This document shows, one piece after another, positions 32,922 to 42,306 of a stretch of 43,026 bases of DNA. Within the stretch, counting starts at the first letter, position 1; each line of letters starts with the position of its first letter. Made by a program: the position numbers and the translations under genes. This DNA comes from Deltaproteobacteria bacterium (GTDB lineage: Bacteria; Desulfobacterota; Desulfuromonadia; Geobacterales; JAJYBI01). The notes under the pieces are model-generated. The model saw nothing but the letters and a program-made list of their open reading frames with translations, was not told the origin of the DNA and did no database searches. The DNA lies in contig JAJYBI010000031.1 in assembly GCA_021779095.1 (NCBI GenBank), forward strand, positions 1 to 43,026. The letters run 5' to 3'.

Positions 32922-34058
32922 TCACAGGGTCAGCCATCGAACGCATGCGGTGACCACGAGATTCACTGCAGCAAAGGGGAGCAGAAACTTCCAGCCGAAC
33001 CGCATCAGCTGGTCATAGCGGAACCGGGGGAGCGACCAGCGGATCTGGATCTGGAAGCAGCCGACCAGCACCACCTTTACCAGGAACGTGACCACCTGCG
33101 TGACGACCACCGCAAGATGGGACATCGCCAGGGTTGAGCCGCCCGGAAACACGAAACCCGTATCGTTCATGTACGGCAGGTTGTACCCCCCGAGGAAGAG
33201 GGTCACCAGAAGCGCCGATACGACGACGATCTCGATGAATTCGCTGAGCATGAACAGACCCATCTTCATGGCGCTGTATTCGGTGAAGTAACCCGCAACC
33301 AGTTCCGACTCGCACTCTGGGAGGTCGAACGGTACGCGCTTGTTCTCGGCGATGGCGGCCGTCAGGAAGAGGATGAAACCGAGCGGCTGTACGATGATCC
33401 CCCAGGCGGGGAGGAAGCCGAACAGCGTGCCGGACTGCCACTGCACCATCTGGTTCAGGTCGAGCGTCCCGTAGGTGACGACCAGGCAGATGATGGCGAG
33501 CCCCATGGAGACCTCGTAGGAGATCATCTGCGATGCGGCTCGGGCAGCCCCCAGGAGCGAGAACTTGTTGTTGGACGACCAGCCGGCGAGCATGGTCCCC
33601 AGGATGCCGATACCGGAGATGGCCATGATGACCAGAATCCCCGCATCCAGGTTGGCCACCTGCATCGTATAGCTGCGGGAGCCGAAGAAGTCGTGGAGCG
33701 CGGGGATCAGGTCGCCCGGCACGATGGTACCGCCGAACGGGATCACAGCGAATACCACGAGTACCGGTACCGCCGCGAGCCACGGGGCAAGGTTGAAGCA
33801 GAAGCGGTCATACGTCTTCGGGGTGAAATTCTCCTTCAGGAGCATCTTCGCGCCGTCGGCGATCCCGTGAAAGAGCCCCATCCACACCAGTTTGATATTG
33901 GTGAACGGAATGCGGATATAGGCACGGTTGGCGCCGATACGGTCGGCCATGATCGCCGACTGCTTGCGCTCCACCCAGGTGAAGAGGGTCGCAATCCCCA
34001 ACATGACGCCGATGGCGTACCCCATGAACACTACATAGACAAGCAGATCCTGAATCAT
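32922..34058 (-). CDS. nuoH: NADH-quinone oxidoreductase subunit H
   Basis: This 378-residue membrane subunit forms the quinone cavity with NuoB and NuoD. Conserved loops are visible: TWVERKQSAIMADRIGANRA, the DLPECESELVAGYFTEYSAMKMGLFMLSEF acidic loop, and RWSLPRFRYDQLMRFGWKFLLP at the C-terminus. It begins three bases after the nuoG stop. Confidence 0.96.
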   Translation of the reverse strand: MIQDLLVYVVFMGYAIGVMLGIATLFTWVERKQSAIMADRIGANRAYIRIPFTNIKLVWMGLFHGIADGAKMLLKENFTPKTYDRFCFNLAPWLAAVPVLVVFAVIPFGGTIVPGDLIPALHDFFGSRSYTMQVANLDAGILVIMAISGIGILGTMLAGWSSNNKFSLLGAARAASQMISYEVSMGLAIICLVVTYGTLDLNQMVQWQSGTLFGFLPAWGIIVQPLGFILFLTAAIAENKRVPFDLPECESELVAGYFTEYSAMKMGLFMLSEFIEIVVVSALLVTLFLGGYNLPYMNDTGFVFPGGSTLAMSHLAVVVTQVVTFLVKVVLVGCFQIQIRWSLPRFRYDQLMRFGWKFLLPFAAVNLVVTACVRWLTL

Positions 34059-34061
34059 GGC

Positions 34062-35465
34062 TTACAGTCTCCCGAACAGATCACTGGCATGCTGGACCAG
34101 CTTGGGTTTGTCGAACACTTGTTCGAAGCGGTTCGTCTTCCCTTCGAAGTTGCAGAAGGTCCCGCTCCGCTCGAAGGTAGTGGAAATGGGGAGAAGGACA
34201 TCCGCCCGGGTCTCCTGCTCCGGAGCGTAGGAGGTCAAATGGATGATCTTGGCGTTCCCCAGTGACGTGTAGTCCACCTGGTCGCCCCAGACAATGACGA
34301 CGTCGTGACCGGCAGCGGCGCTGAAGGCCTTTTGACCGAACATCGCATGCACGCTGTAGCTGTTGGGGTTCTTGTCCGCACGGATCAGAAGATCGTCTTC
34401 CACCACTTCCCCCTCTGCGGGGCAGTAGTCTTCACGGGTGTACACCTGGACCCGTGGGGACAGCTTCTCCTTGAACGCCTGCAATTCCTCGTTGGACGCG
34501 TGGGCGGACAGTATGATCGCCGGGTTCGTCGCACCGGCCAAAAGCCGGTTCGCCTCGGCCGACGCCTCGTCCACGGTGACCGTGTTGCCCGCCATCATCG
34601 GGGCCATGGCGCGCGGGCGCGCCATGAACTTGTGCAGGTCGAATCCCGTATTGCAGATCCAGCGGCCGTTGATCTCCGGATTTTCCAGCGGAGAAATACG
34701 GTATGCCGTAATGTTCTTCTCCTCGCCCAGCGAACGCACGTACCAGTGCTTCTTGCGTCGCCAGACGTTGACGCTGCAGCCGCGCGCGCAGCGGGTGCAG
34801 ACGGAACGGACCGGCTCCAGGTACCAGACGCGGCTCTTGTACATGAACTCGCGGGACAGGAGCGCGCCGGTGGGGCAGATGCCGAGCACGTTGTCCGAGT
34901 AGGGGTCGTCGAACGGCTGGGCATCGAGACGTGCCACGTAGGAGTGGCTGCCGCGCTCGACGATACCGAGCTGGGCCGACTTGGACACCTCGCGGGTAAA
35001 CCGTACGCAACGGCTGCAGAGGATGCACCGCTCGTTGTCGAGCACGATCCGCTCGCTCAGGTAGTTGAACTTCTTCTTGTGGTGCTTCGGCTCGATGGAG
35101 ATCGGCTCCGCCATCCCGTACTTGAACTGGTACTCCTGCACCCGGCATTCGCCGGCCTTGTCGCAGATACCGCAGTCGCCCGGGTGGTTCAGCATGATGA
35201 ACTGCATGACCGCCGCCCGTGCACTCTGCACTTCGGGGGCTTCGGTCTCGACCACCATGTTCGGGGCCACCGTCTGGTTGCACGCCGGCATCAGCTTGGG
35301 ACGGCCGTCCACCTTCACGAGGCAGACGCGGCAGTTGCCGGCGATGGAGAGACAGGGGTGATAGCAGAAGTGGGGGATCTCGATGCCGTTACGCAACGCC
35401 GCCTGCAGAACGGTTTCCCCTTCATTCGCCTCTACGGTCTTGTTGTCGATAGTAATTTCGATCAT
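34062..35465 (-). CDS. nuoG: NADH-quinone oxidoreductase subunit G, short form
   Basis: This 467-residue subunit keeps the ligands of the [2Fe-2S] cluster N1b (C-x10-C-x2-C-x13-C), N5 (HPGDCGICDKAGEC), N4 (CILCSRC with GICPTG) and the extra N7 set (CTRCARGC with a later WIC). The following molybdopterin-like region is only about 200 residues, where usual NuoG has 500 or more; it still ends with RADVLLPISTTFERSGTFCNFEG. I see no frameshift, so it appears to be a compact form. The ATG at 35465 follows GAAGG seven bases after the nuoF stop. Confidence 0.93.
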   Translation of the reverse strand: MIEITIDNKTVEANEGETVLQAALRNGIEIPHFCYHPCLSIAGNCRVCLVKVDGRPKLMPACNQTVAPNMVVETEAPEVQSARAAVMQFIMLNHPGDCGICDKAGECRVQEYQFKYGMAEPISIEPKHHKKKFNYLSERIVLDNERCILCSRCVRFTREVSKSAQLGIVERGSHSYVARLDAQPFDDPYSDNVLGICPTGALLSREFMYKSRVWYLEPVRSVCTRCARGCSVNVWRRKKHWYVRSLGEEKNITAYRISPLENPEINGRWICNTGFDLHKFMARPRAMAPMMAGNTVTVDEASAEANRLLAGATNPAIILSAHASNEELQAFKEKLSPRVQVYTREDYCPAEGEVVEDDLLIRADKNPNSYSVHAMFGQKAFSAAAGHDVVIVWGDQVDYTSLGNAKIIHLTSYAPEQETRADVLLPISTTFERSGTFCNFEGKTNRFEQVFDKPKLVQHASDLFGRL

Positions 35466-35472
35466 AGCGCCT

Positions 35473-36756
35473 TCAGATTTCCAGACGGCCATCGTACATG
35501 GAGCGGCCGTGCTCGATGAAGTATTCGAATTCGTGTCTGAATTTCTTGAGGAAGCCGTTTACCGGCATTGACGCGGCATCGCCGAGCGCGCAGACGGTGT
35601 TCCCCATGATCCCCTTCGTGATGCATTCCAGTCTTTCCAGGTCGCCCTTGACACCCTTGCCCCGGGAGATGCGGGTGATGATGTCGTTCATCCAGGCGCT
35701 TCCCTCGCGGCAGGGGGTGCACTGACCGCACGACTCGTGGGCGTAGAAGCGGGAGAGCACCTGAAGCAGCCGCACCATGCAGGTCCCTTCGGCGATGACG
35801 ATGACGCCGCCGGAACCGAGCATGCTCCCCGCCGCCTGAACCGCCTCCGCATCCATGGTCAGGGTCTCGATCTCCGAGGGGAGCAGGACGGGAGTGGAGG
35901 AACCGCCCGGGATGACCGCCTTGAGCTCCTTGCCGCCGAGGATACCGCCGCAGTCCTCGTAGATCAGTTTCTTGTAGGAGTAGCCCATCGGCTTCTCGAA
36001 CAGGCCAGGACGGTTGACGTGGCCGGACACGCCGAACAGCTTGGTGCCGCTGCACTTCTCCGTACCGATGGCCGCATAGGTCGCGCCGCCGTTGGCGAGA
36101 ATCCAGGGGATGGTCGCCAGCGTCTCCACGTTGTTGATGACGGTGGGTTTCTGGTAGAGCCCCTTCACCGCGGGAAACGGCGGCTTGTTCTTCGGATACC
36201 CCTTGAACCCTTCGATGGAGGTCAGGAGGCTCGATTCCTCGCCGCAGACGTAGGCGCCGCCCCCCTGATGCACGATGATGTCGCAGGAAAATTCGGTGCC
36301 GAGGATCTTCTCGCCGACGAGACCCGCCTCCTTCGCCTCCTTGAGCGCCTCCATCAGGCGCCGGTACGGCAGGTCGAACTCACCGCGGATATAGATGAAG
36401 GAGTGGCGGACCTTCAGCGCGTACGACGCAATGATCATCCCCTCGATCAGCTGGTGAGACGTATTTTCGAAGATCCAGCGGTCCTTGAAGGTGCCCGGCT
36501 CGCCTTCGTCGGCGTTGCAGCAGAGGTAGATTACCGGGCTCTGCTTGTTCACGAAGGACCACTTCATGCCGGTGGGGAAGCCCGCACCACCGCGGCCGCG
36601 GAGCCCCGAGGCCTTGACCTCGTTCTCCACGTCGATCGGCTGCATCCCCTTGAGGACCTTTTCCAGAGCCTGGTACCCACCGCGCTGGCGGTACGCCGCC
36701 AGGGTGTGGGAATCGGCCGTCACATCGAAATTGAAGAAGACTCTCGTCTCAGTCAT
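35473..36756 (-). CDS. nuoF: NADH-quinone oxidoreductase subunit F
   Basis: NuoF oxidises NADH through FMN and passes electrons to cluster N3. The 427-residue protein has GRGGAGFPTGMKW (NADH/FMN loop), CNADEGEPGTFKDR and the N3 motif SCGQCTPCREG with a distal Cys. The start overlaps the nuoE stop by four bases (ATGA). Confidence 0.96.
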   Translation of the reverse strand: MTETRVFFNFDVTADSHTLAAYRQRGGYQALEKVLKGMQPIDVENEVKASGLRGRGGAGFPTGMKWSFVNKQSPVIYLCCNADEGEPGTFKDRWIFENTSHQLIEGMIIASYALKVRHSFIYIRGEFDLPYRRLMEALKEAKEAGLVGEKILGTEFSCDIIVHQGGGAYVCGEESSLLTSIEGFKGYPKNKPPFPAVKGLYQKPTVINNVETLATIPWILANGGATYAAIGTEKCSGTKLFGVSGHVNRPGLFEKPMGYSYKKLIYEDCGGILGGKELKAVIPGGSSTPVLLPSEIETLTMDAEAVQAAGSMLGSGGVIVIAEGTCMVRLLQVLSRFYAHESCGQCTPCREGSAWMNDIITRISRGKGVKGDLERLECITKGIMGNTVCALGDAASMPVNGFLKKFRHEFEYFIEHGRSMYDGRLEI

Positions 36757-37217
36757 GAAAGCTCCTTCAGAATCTGGTCGATCTTAGATTCATTGAGTTG
36801 TTCATGGTACGTATCGTCAATCTGCATGGCAGGCGCGGTCCCGCAAGACGCGAGACACTCTACCGCGAGCAGGGTGAATCGGCCGTCAGCCGTGGTTTCG
36901 CCTTCCTTTATCCCCAGCTTCCGCTCCAGGTACTCGATCAGGCGCTCGGCACCCATCAGCGAGCAGCCGATGTTGCGGCAGATCTTGATGACATGCTTGC
37001 CGACCGGCTGACGGTACAGCATGGTGTACCAGGTCAGCGCCTCTTTCACCTGCATGGGCGGCACGTCGAGATACTGGGCAATGAATACGGCATCGCTCTC
37101 GGTGAGATGCCCCTTTTCCTTCAGCATGAGATGCAGCAGCGGCAACACCAGGGAGGAGTTCATCTCCGCCGGGTAGACGCTACGCAACTGGTCGAACTTC
37201 TCTTCCAGACAGCTCAT
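36753..37217 (-). CDS. nuoE: NADH-quinone oxidoreductase subunit E
   Basis: The 154-residue protein holds the off-path [2Fe-2S] cluster N1a. Its ligands are the two pairs CRNIGC and CLASC. The thioredoxin-like fold region KHVIKICRNIGCSLMGAERL and VECLASCGTAPAMQIDD is intact. It overlaps nuoD and nuoF by four bases each. Confidence 0.95.
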   Translation of the reverse strand: MSCLEEKFDQLRSVYPAEMNSSLVLPLLHLMLKEKGHLTESDAVFIAQYLDVPPMQVKEALTWYTMLYRQPVGKHVIKICRNIGCSLMGAERLIEYLERKLGIKEGETTADGRFTLLAVECLASCGTAPAMQIDDTYHEQLNESKIDQILKELS

Positions 37218-38434
37218 CGGTCACACTCCCCGCCAATCATGTTCATGGATCCAAAGGTGGCGATGATATCGGCCACCTGATAGCCTTCAAGCAGCGTGTG
37301 CATGCCGCCCATATGGTTGAAGCTCGGCGACCGCACGTGCAGCTTGTAGGGACGCCCGCTGCCGTCGCTGACCAGGTAGAAGCCCAGCTCACCGTTGGGA
37401 GCCTCGTGGGAGCAGTAGACCTCGCCGGCCGGAACCGGAATGCCGTCCATGATCAGCTTGAAGTGCCGGATGAGCGATTCGGTCTGCGTGTACACCTTCT
37501 GCTTCTCGGGAAGGACGACCTGCGGGTTGTCCACGTTGAGCGGCCCATCCGGCAGGTTCTTCACGCACTGGCGGATCATGGAGACCGATTCGTCGATCTC
37601 GCGCATCCGGACGTAGTACCGGTCGTAGTTGTCGCCGTTGATCCCTACCGGCACCTCGAAATCCAGCTCGTCGTAGGCGAGATACGGGTTGTCCTTGCGC
37701 ACGTCCATGGCGATGCCGGTGGAACGGAGGATCGGCCCGGTGTAGCCCCAGTTGAGCGCATGCTCGGGGGTCATGCACCCCACGTTGCGGGTACGGTCGA
37801 TGAATATGCGGTTTCGGTCCAGAAGCCCGTGAATCCGGTCGATATACCGCTCGTGGAACTGCAGGATCTCCTCGAGACGGTCGAGCCAGCCGTCCGGCAG
37901 CTCGCGGGCCATACCGCCGATACGGGCATACGAATAGGTCAGACGCGCGCCGGTCAGGTGGTTCAAGTGCTCGAACATGTAGTCACGGATAGTCATGAGA
38001 TAGAGGAAGGCGGTCATTGCCCCCATCTCCATGACCGTCGCCGCGATGCAGGTGACATGGTCGGCAACGCGGTTGTACTCGGAGAGCAGCGTACGCAGCC
38101 ACTTGCAGCGCGGGGTGATCTCGATCCCCAGGAGCTTCTCCACCGTCTCGGCATAGGCGAAATTATTGTTCAGGCTCGAACAGTAATTGAGACGGTCGGT
38201 GTAGGGGATGACCTTGTGGTAGGTATGGTGCTCGGCTTCCTTCTCGAAACCGCGGTGCAGATATCCGCAGTGGATATCGGCCCGCTTGACGGTTTCACCT
38301 TCCAGTTCGGCAATGACCTGGATGGTTCCGTGGGTTGCCGGATGGGAAGGGCCAAGATTGACTACCACGTTGTTCGGGTCGGCGGTCTCTTCCAGGAATG
38401 ATCTTACGGGGGATTTGTACTCCACGTTCCTCAC
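37214..38434 (-). CDS. nuoD: NADH-quinone oxidoreductase subunit D
   Basis: The 406-residue protein is a [NiFe]-hydrogenase-like subunit that forms the quinone site with NuoB. Landmarks are NLGPSHPATHGTIQV, IHCGYLHRGFEKEAEHHTY, YSYARIGGMARELPDGW and the C-terminal VADIIATFGSMNMIGGECDR. It is separate from nuoC, unlike the fused nuoCD of E. coli. It starts with GTG directly after the nuoC stop; a second GTG three codons later is an alternative. Confidence 0.95.
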   Translation of the reverse strand: MRNVEYKSPVRSFLEETADPNNVVVNLGPSHPATHGTIQVIAELEGETVKRADIHCGYLHRGFEKEAEHHTYHKVIPYTDRLNYCSSLNNNFAYAETVEKLLGIEITPRCKWLRTLLSEYNRVADHVTCIAATVMEMGAMTAFLYLMTIRDYMFEHLNHLTGARLTYSYARIGGMARELPDGWLDRLEEILQFHERYIDRIHGLLDRNRIFIDRTRNVGCMTPEHALNWGYTGPILRSTGIAMDVRKDNPYLAYDELDFEVPVGINGDNYDRYYVRMREIDESVSMIRQCVKNLPDGPLNVDNPQVVLPEKQKVYTQTESLIRHFKLIMDGIPVPAGEVYCSHEAPNGELGFYLVSDGSGRPYKLHVRSPSFNHMGGMHTLLEGYQVADIIATFGSMNMIGGECDR

Positions 38435-38899
38435 CTATTTGCGGTATTCGACGATGGGCTGTTCCATGTCGATGGGATAGTCTTTCCTCAAGGGGTGTCC
38501 GACAAAGCCCTCGTAGAGCAGGATCGGACGCAGGTCGTTGTTGCCGGTGAATTCGATGCCGTACATCTCGTGCGCCTCGCGCTCGAGATAGCGGGCCGAG
38601 CCGTACAGCCCGGTGACCGTTTCAACCGCCGGCTTCGATTCGGGTACCTGCACCTTCAGGCGAAGACGCTTGTTGTGCTTCGAACTGTACAGATGGTACA
38701 CCACGTCGAAACGGAGTTCTCGCTCGGGGAAATCCACGGCCGTCACGTCGAGCAACAGAGTGAACCCAAACTCCTCCTTGAGACGCGTCACAAGCGGGAG
38801 CAGCTTGTCTGCCGACAGGTCCAGCACCAGCATGCCGTAACTGTCCCACGAGTTCTCAAACTGATCCTTCAGATTTTCGCAAATCGTTTCGTAAACCAT
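38435..38899 (-). CDS. nuoC: NADH-quinone oxidoreductase subunit C
   Basis: This 154-residue peripheral-arm subunit ends with the family signature EREAHEMYGIEFTGNNDLRPILLYEGFVGHPLRKDYP. It sits 18 bases after nuoB and abuts nuoD with no gap. It stabilises the NuoB-NuoD quinone site and carries no cofactor. Confidence 0.95.
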   Translation of the reverse strand: MVYETICENLKDQFENSWDSYGMLVLDLSADKLLPLVTRLKEEFGFTLLLDVTAVDFPERELRFDVVYHLYSSKHNKRLRLKVQVPESKPAVETVTGLYGSARYLEREAHEMYGIEFTGNNDLRPILLYEGFVGHPLRKDYPIDMEQPIVEYRK

Positions 38900-38917
38900 A
38901 TCAAGACTCTCTCTGGA

Positions 38918-39409
38918 TTAGATCTTGGCCGGGTTCGGCTGTTCGAAGGGGAAGATCGGGTGCCGCTCGCGGGCGATGCTGTCCTGCAGCTTCATGATCG
39001 CGTCGATGACCATCTCCGGCCGCGGCGGACAACCGGGGACGTAGATGTCGACCGGAATCACCTTGTCCACGCCCTGCACTGCGGCATAGTTGCGGTAGAA
39101 CCCGCCACTCGTCGCACATGCGCCGAACGCCATGACCCACTTGGGCTCGCACATCTGGTCGTAGACTCGCTTGATGACAGGCGCTTCCTTGTGGCTGATG
39201 GTACCGACCACCATGAGCAGGTCGGATTGGCGGGGGGTGAAGCGGGGGAGCGCAGCACCGAACCGGTCGGTGTCGTACAGGGTCGATGCCACAGCCATGA
39301 ACTCCATGCCGCAGCATGCGGTAACGAACGGATACGGGAAAAGACTGAACTTGCGCACCCACCCAACAAGCTCGTCTCTCCGGGTTGTGATAAAATCCAT
39401 CATCGCCAT
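38918..39409 (-). CDS. nuoB: NADH-quinone oxidoreductase subunit B
   Basis: The 163-residue protein binds cluster N2, the last Fe-S centre before quinone. The ligands are the adjacent Cys pair in VTACCGMEF, then GACATSGGFY and PGCPPRPEM. It overlaps the nuoA end by ten bases. Two further in-frame ATGs (MAMMDF) follow the chosen start. Confidence 0.95.
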   Translation of the reverse strand: MAMMDFITTRRDELVGWVRKFSLFPYPFVTACCGMEFMAVASTLYDTDRFGAALPRFTPRQSDLLMVVGTISHKEAPVIKRVYDQMCEPKWVMAFGACATSGGFYRNYAAVQGVDKVIPVDIYVPGCPPRPEMVIDAIMKLQDSIARERHPIFPFEQPNPAKI

Positions 39410-39765
39410 TCCAGGCCACCATCCTTCCAGATATAGATAAACGTCAACGCCAGCACCCCCATGAAAAAGAGGAACGAGCAGAGTGAAAGTGTCGCCATTT
39501 CGCGGTTACCTGACGAAACCGCCCAGATGAACAGCAGCACCGTTTCCAGGTCGAAGAGCAGGAAGAATATGGCAACGGGGTAATACTTGATGGAAAGCGG
39601 TCGGGTGTTGCGCAGCTGCAGGGGACGGGAACCGCACTCGAACGGCTCCAGCTTGATCGGAGTGACAACCTCCTTGGGGCCGAGCAGCGCGTTCAAAAGG
39701 ACGATCAGACCGACGAGGCCGATCGCAGCCAGGATGAAGATGAAGAACACAAAATAGGGACTCAT
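39400..39765 (-). CDS. nuoA: NADH-quinone oxidoreductase subunit A
   Basis: This 121-residue, three-helix membrane subunit has the conserved loop FECGSRPLQLRNTRPLSIKYYPVAIFFLLFDLETV. The loop Cys is the residue that becomes exposed in deactivated complex I of other organisms. It is the first gene of the fourteen-gene operon; GAGAGG lies just upstream of the ATG. Confidence 0.95.
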   Translation of the reverse strand: MSPYFVFFIFILAAIGLVGLIVLLNALLGPKEVVTPIKLEPFECGSRPLQLRNTRPLSIKYYPVAIFFLLFDLETVLLFIWAVSSGNREMATLSLCSFLFFMGVLALTFIYIWKDGGLEWR

Positions 39766-39898
39766 ACCAACCTCTCGCTCGTGATACCGTTTACTATCAT
39801 CAAACGGGACCCGGTTTCAATAACAAAATCCAATATTGTCTCTACCACCGGGTCCGTCACACAGCCCAAGTTTTTAGCAATGTCTGTGCCAGCCACCC
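39766..39898 (-). promoter_or_regulatory. sucD-nuoA intergenic leader with inverted repeat
   Basis: A perfect nine-base inverted repeat, GGACCCGGT (39807-39815) and ACCGGGTCC (39847-39855), encloses a 31-base AT-rich loop. On the minus strand TTGAAA and GATAGT, 16 bases apart, could form a promoter for nuo. Without a T-run the hairpin is not a classical terminator, so sucCD and nuo may be partly cotranscribed. Confidence 0.4.
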
Positions 39899-40774
39899 CT
39901 ACCGCGGTTTATAAATCTTTAACAGCGCATTCGCCATGTCTGCCGGGGTTTCGGCGACACTGATACCGCACTCCTTGAGCGTGGCGATCTTTTCCACCGC
40001 CGTCCCCTTGCCTCCGGAAATAATCGCGCCGGCATGACCCATCCGTTTTCCCGGAGGTGCGGTTTTACCCGCAATAAACGCCGCAACCGGCTTGGTCATA
40101 TGGTCACGCACGAAACGCGCCGCCTCGTCCTCCGCATTGCCGCCGATCTCGCCGATCATGATGACCGCTTCGGTGGCCGGGTCGGCCTCGTACATCGCCA
40201 GCACGTCGACGAAATTCGTCCCGTTGACCGGGTCTCCGCCGATGCCGACGCAGGTCGACTGGCCGATGCCGAGAGAGGAAAGCTGCCACACTGCTTCATA
40301 TGTCAACGTTCCGCTGCGCGACACGACGCCAACCGGTCCGGGCTTGTGGATATAGCCGGGCATGATGCCGATCTTGCACTCGCCGGGGGTGATGACCCCG
40401 GGACAGTTGGGACCGACGAGCCGGGTCTTCTTCCCCTGCATGTACTGCTTCACCTTGACCATGTCCAGGACGGGGATCCCCTCGGTAATGCAGCAGACGA
40501 GGTCAAGCCCCGCATCCACCGCCTCCATGATCGCATCTGCAGCGAACGGCGGCGCGACATAGATCACCGACGCGTTGGCGCCCGTCTGTGCCACGGCCTC
40601 ACGAACGGTGTCGAATACCGGAAAACCGTCGATGACGGTACCGCCTTTTCCCGGCGTGACGCCGCCGACCATCTGCGTGCCGTAATCACGGGCCCCCTGC
40701 GCATGAAACAGACCCGTAGCACCGGTGATCCCCTGTGTGATGACTTTGGTATCCTTGTTAACCAGTATACTCAT
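39899..40774 (-). CDS. sucD: succinate-CoA ligase, alpha subunit
   Basis: The alpha subunit binds CoA and carries the phosphohistidine that relays phosphate between nucleotide and succinyl-CoA. The 291-residue protein has [20 protein letters not shown] (CoA-binding Rossmann loop), [23 protein letters not shown] and the active His in [18 protein letters not shown]. The ATG at 40774 has AAGGAG upstream. It lies 32 bases after sucC. Confidence 0.96.
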   Translation of the reverse strand: MSILVNKDTKVITQGITGATGLFHAQGARDYGTQMVGGVTPGKGGTVIDGFPVFDTVREAVAQTGANASVIYVAPPFAADAIMEAVDAGLDLVCCITEGIPVLDMVKVKQYMQGKKTRLVGPNCPGVITPGECKIGIMPGYIHKPGPVGVVSRSGTLTYEAVWQLSSLGIGQSTCVGIGGDPVNGTNFVDVLAMYEADPATEAVIMIGEIGGNAEDEAARFVRDHMTKPVAAFIAGKTAPPGKRMGHAGAIISGGKGTAVEKIATLKECGISVAETPADMANALLKIYKPR

Positions 40775-40806
40775 GGGCAATGCTCCTTGTGATCGTATGT
40801 TATGCG

Positions 40807-41970
40807 TCAGCCGGCCACGGCCTTGACTATTTTCTGGGCGGCATCCGCCATGCCGTCGGCAGAAACGATGTTCAGTCCGCTCTCCGACAGGAGCTGCTTG
40901 CCCCTTTCCACATTGGTCCCCTCAAGCCGTACCACCAGCGGCACCTTGATCCCTACCTGCTTGGCCGCCTCGATGACCCCGGTGGCTATGACGTCGCACT
41001 TCATGATTCCACCGAAGATATTCACCAGAATGCCGCGGACCCGGCTGTCCGAAAGGATGATCTTGAACGCTTCGGTAACCCGCTCGATGGTGGCTCCGCC
41101 GCCAACGTCCAGAAAGTTTGCCGGATCGCCGCCGAAGTGCTTGATGATATCCATGGTGGCCATCGCCAGGCCGGCGCCGTTCACGAGGCAGCCGATGTTG
41201 CCGCTGAGCGAGATGTAGGAAAGATCGTACTGCGACGCCTCGATCTCGTTGTGATCTTCCTCGTCGTAGTCGCGCAGGTCGCTGATCTTCGGATGACGGA
41301 ACAGGGCGTTGTCGTCAAAGCCGAACTTGGCGTCCAGCGCAAGGAGATTCCCCTCCGCCGTTACCACCAGCGGATTGATCTCCAGCAGCGAGCAGTCACA
41401 ACCGACGAATGCCTTGTAAAGCCCGATGAACATGGCAACCGCCTGATTGGCGAGCTTGCCGTTCAGCCCCAGCTTGAACGCGATGTTGCGCGCCTGAAAC
41501 GGCGCAAGTCCGATGAGGCTGTCGATCGGCTCGAGAATGATCTTTTCCGGCGTTTTCGCAGCGACCTCTTCGATATCCATGCCGCCTTCCGTAGAGGCCA
41601 TGAACGTCACCCTGGCGGTGGCGCGGTCCACCAGCAGACTCACGTAGAGTTCGTTGGCGATATTGCACCCTTTTTCCACAAGCACACGGCGGACCAGCTT
41701 CCCTTCGGGTCCGGTCTGATGGGTCACGAGGGTCATCCCCAGGATCTCACGGGTTATGTCCCGCACCTCGTTGGGGGTCTTGGCCAGCTTGACGCCGCCG
41801 CCCTTGCCCCGTCCACCGGCATGAATCTGCGCCTTGACCACCCACGGGCCGTCTCCGAGCCGCTTCGCCATGTCACGGGCGCTGGCGCTGTTGTAACAGA
41901 CCCCGCCATCCGGGACCGCAACACCATACTCCCTGAGAATTTCCTTTGCCTGATATTCGTGAATATTCAT
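40807..41970 (-). CDS. sucC: succinate-CoA ligase, beta subunit
   Basis: The beta subunit binds nucleotide through an ATP-grasp domain. The 387-residue protein starts [17 protein letters not shown] and has the ATP-grasp segment [21 protein letters not shown], then [51 protein letters not shown] and [13 protein letters not shown]. The ribosome site GGAGGCGCCGG precedes the ATG. With sucD it makes the TCA-cycle substrate-level phosphorylation enzyme. Confidence 0.97.
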   Translation of the reverse strand: MNIHEYQAKEILREYGVAVPDGGVCYNSASARDMAKRLGDGPWVVKAQIHAGGRGKGGGVKLAKTPNEVRDITREILGMTLVTHQTGPEGKLVRRVLVEKGCNIANELYVSLLVDRATARVTFMASTEGGMDIEEVAAKTPEKIILEPIDSLIGLAPFQARNIAFKLGLNGKLANQAVAMFIGLYKAFVGCDCSLLEINPLVVTAEGNLLALDAKFGFDDNALFRHPKISDLRDYDEEDHNEIEASQYDLSYISLSGNIGCLVNGAGLAMATMDIIKHFGGDPANFLDVGGGATIERVTEAFKIILSDSRVRGILVNIFGGIMKCDVIATGVIEAAKQVGIKVPLVVRLEGTNVERGKQLLSESGLNIVSADGMADAAQKIVKAVAG

Positions 41971-42306
41971 CCGGCGCCTCCAGTTTTATAGCGGATAGAA
42001 AAACGCTCCACCGATTTATCACGCGAACCGACCAAACACATTGCTTTTGCAATTACCCGGCCAGACGTATACGCCTCGACCGGGAACAACTTACCGTTTC
42101 CGAGGACGCCAGATGTTGCGATCCGCAACAATTGTGTAGATTGTAAACACACAATCGTCCGCAGCGGCTCACACAGAGCTCACCCGAATCCCACCACAAC
42201 GCCCCCCCATGCCGTCTTCGGCACGAGGGGGGAGGCCGCACGCAAACGGCCAGTCCTTCCGGCCGGGATCTGCACCCCGACCGGAAGGACGTAAACAACC
42301 GCCGTA
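41971..42306. promoter_or_regulatory. sucC upstream region with operator-like inverted repeat and hairpins
   Basis: No gene is seen in these 336 bases. ATTGTGT (42131-42137) and ACACAAT (42149-42155) form an inverted repeat about 160 bases before sucC, a candidate operator. A TTGC-AAAA-GCAA palindrome lies near 42043-42054. Hairpins at 42202-42232 (CCCCCC/GGGGGG with TGCCG/CGGCA) and 42251-42291 (GTCCTTCCGG/CCGGAAGGAC) follow the aldehyde dehydrogenase gene and may end its transcript, though no T-run follows. Confidence 0.4.
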
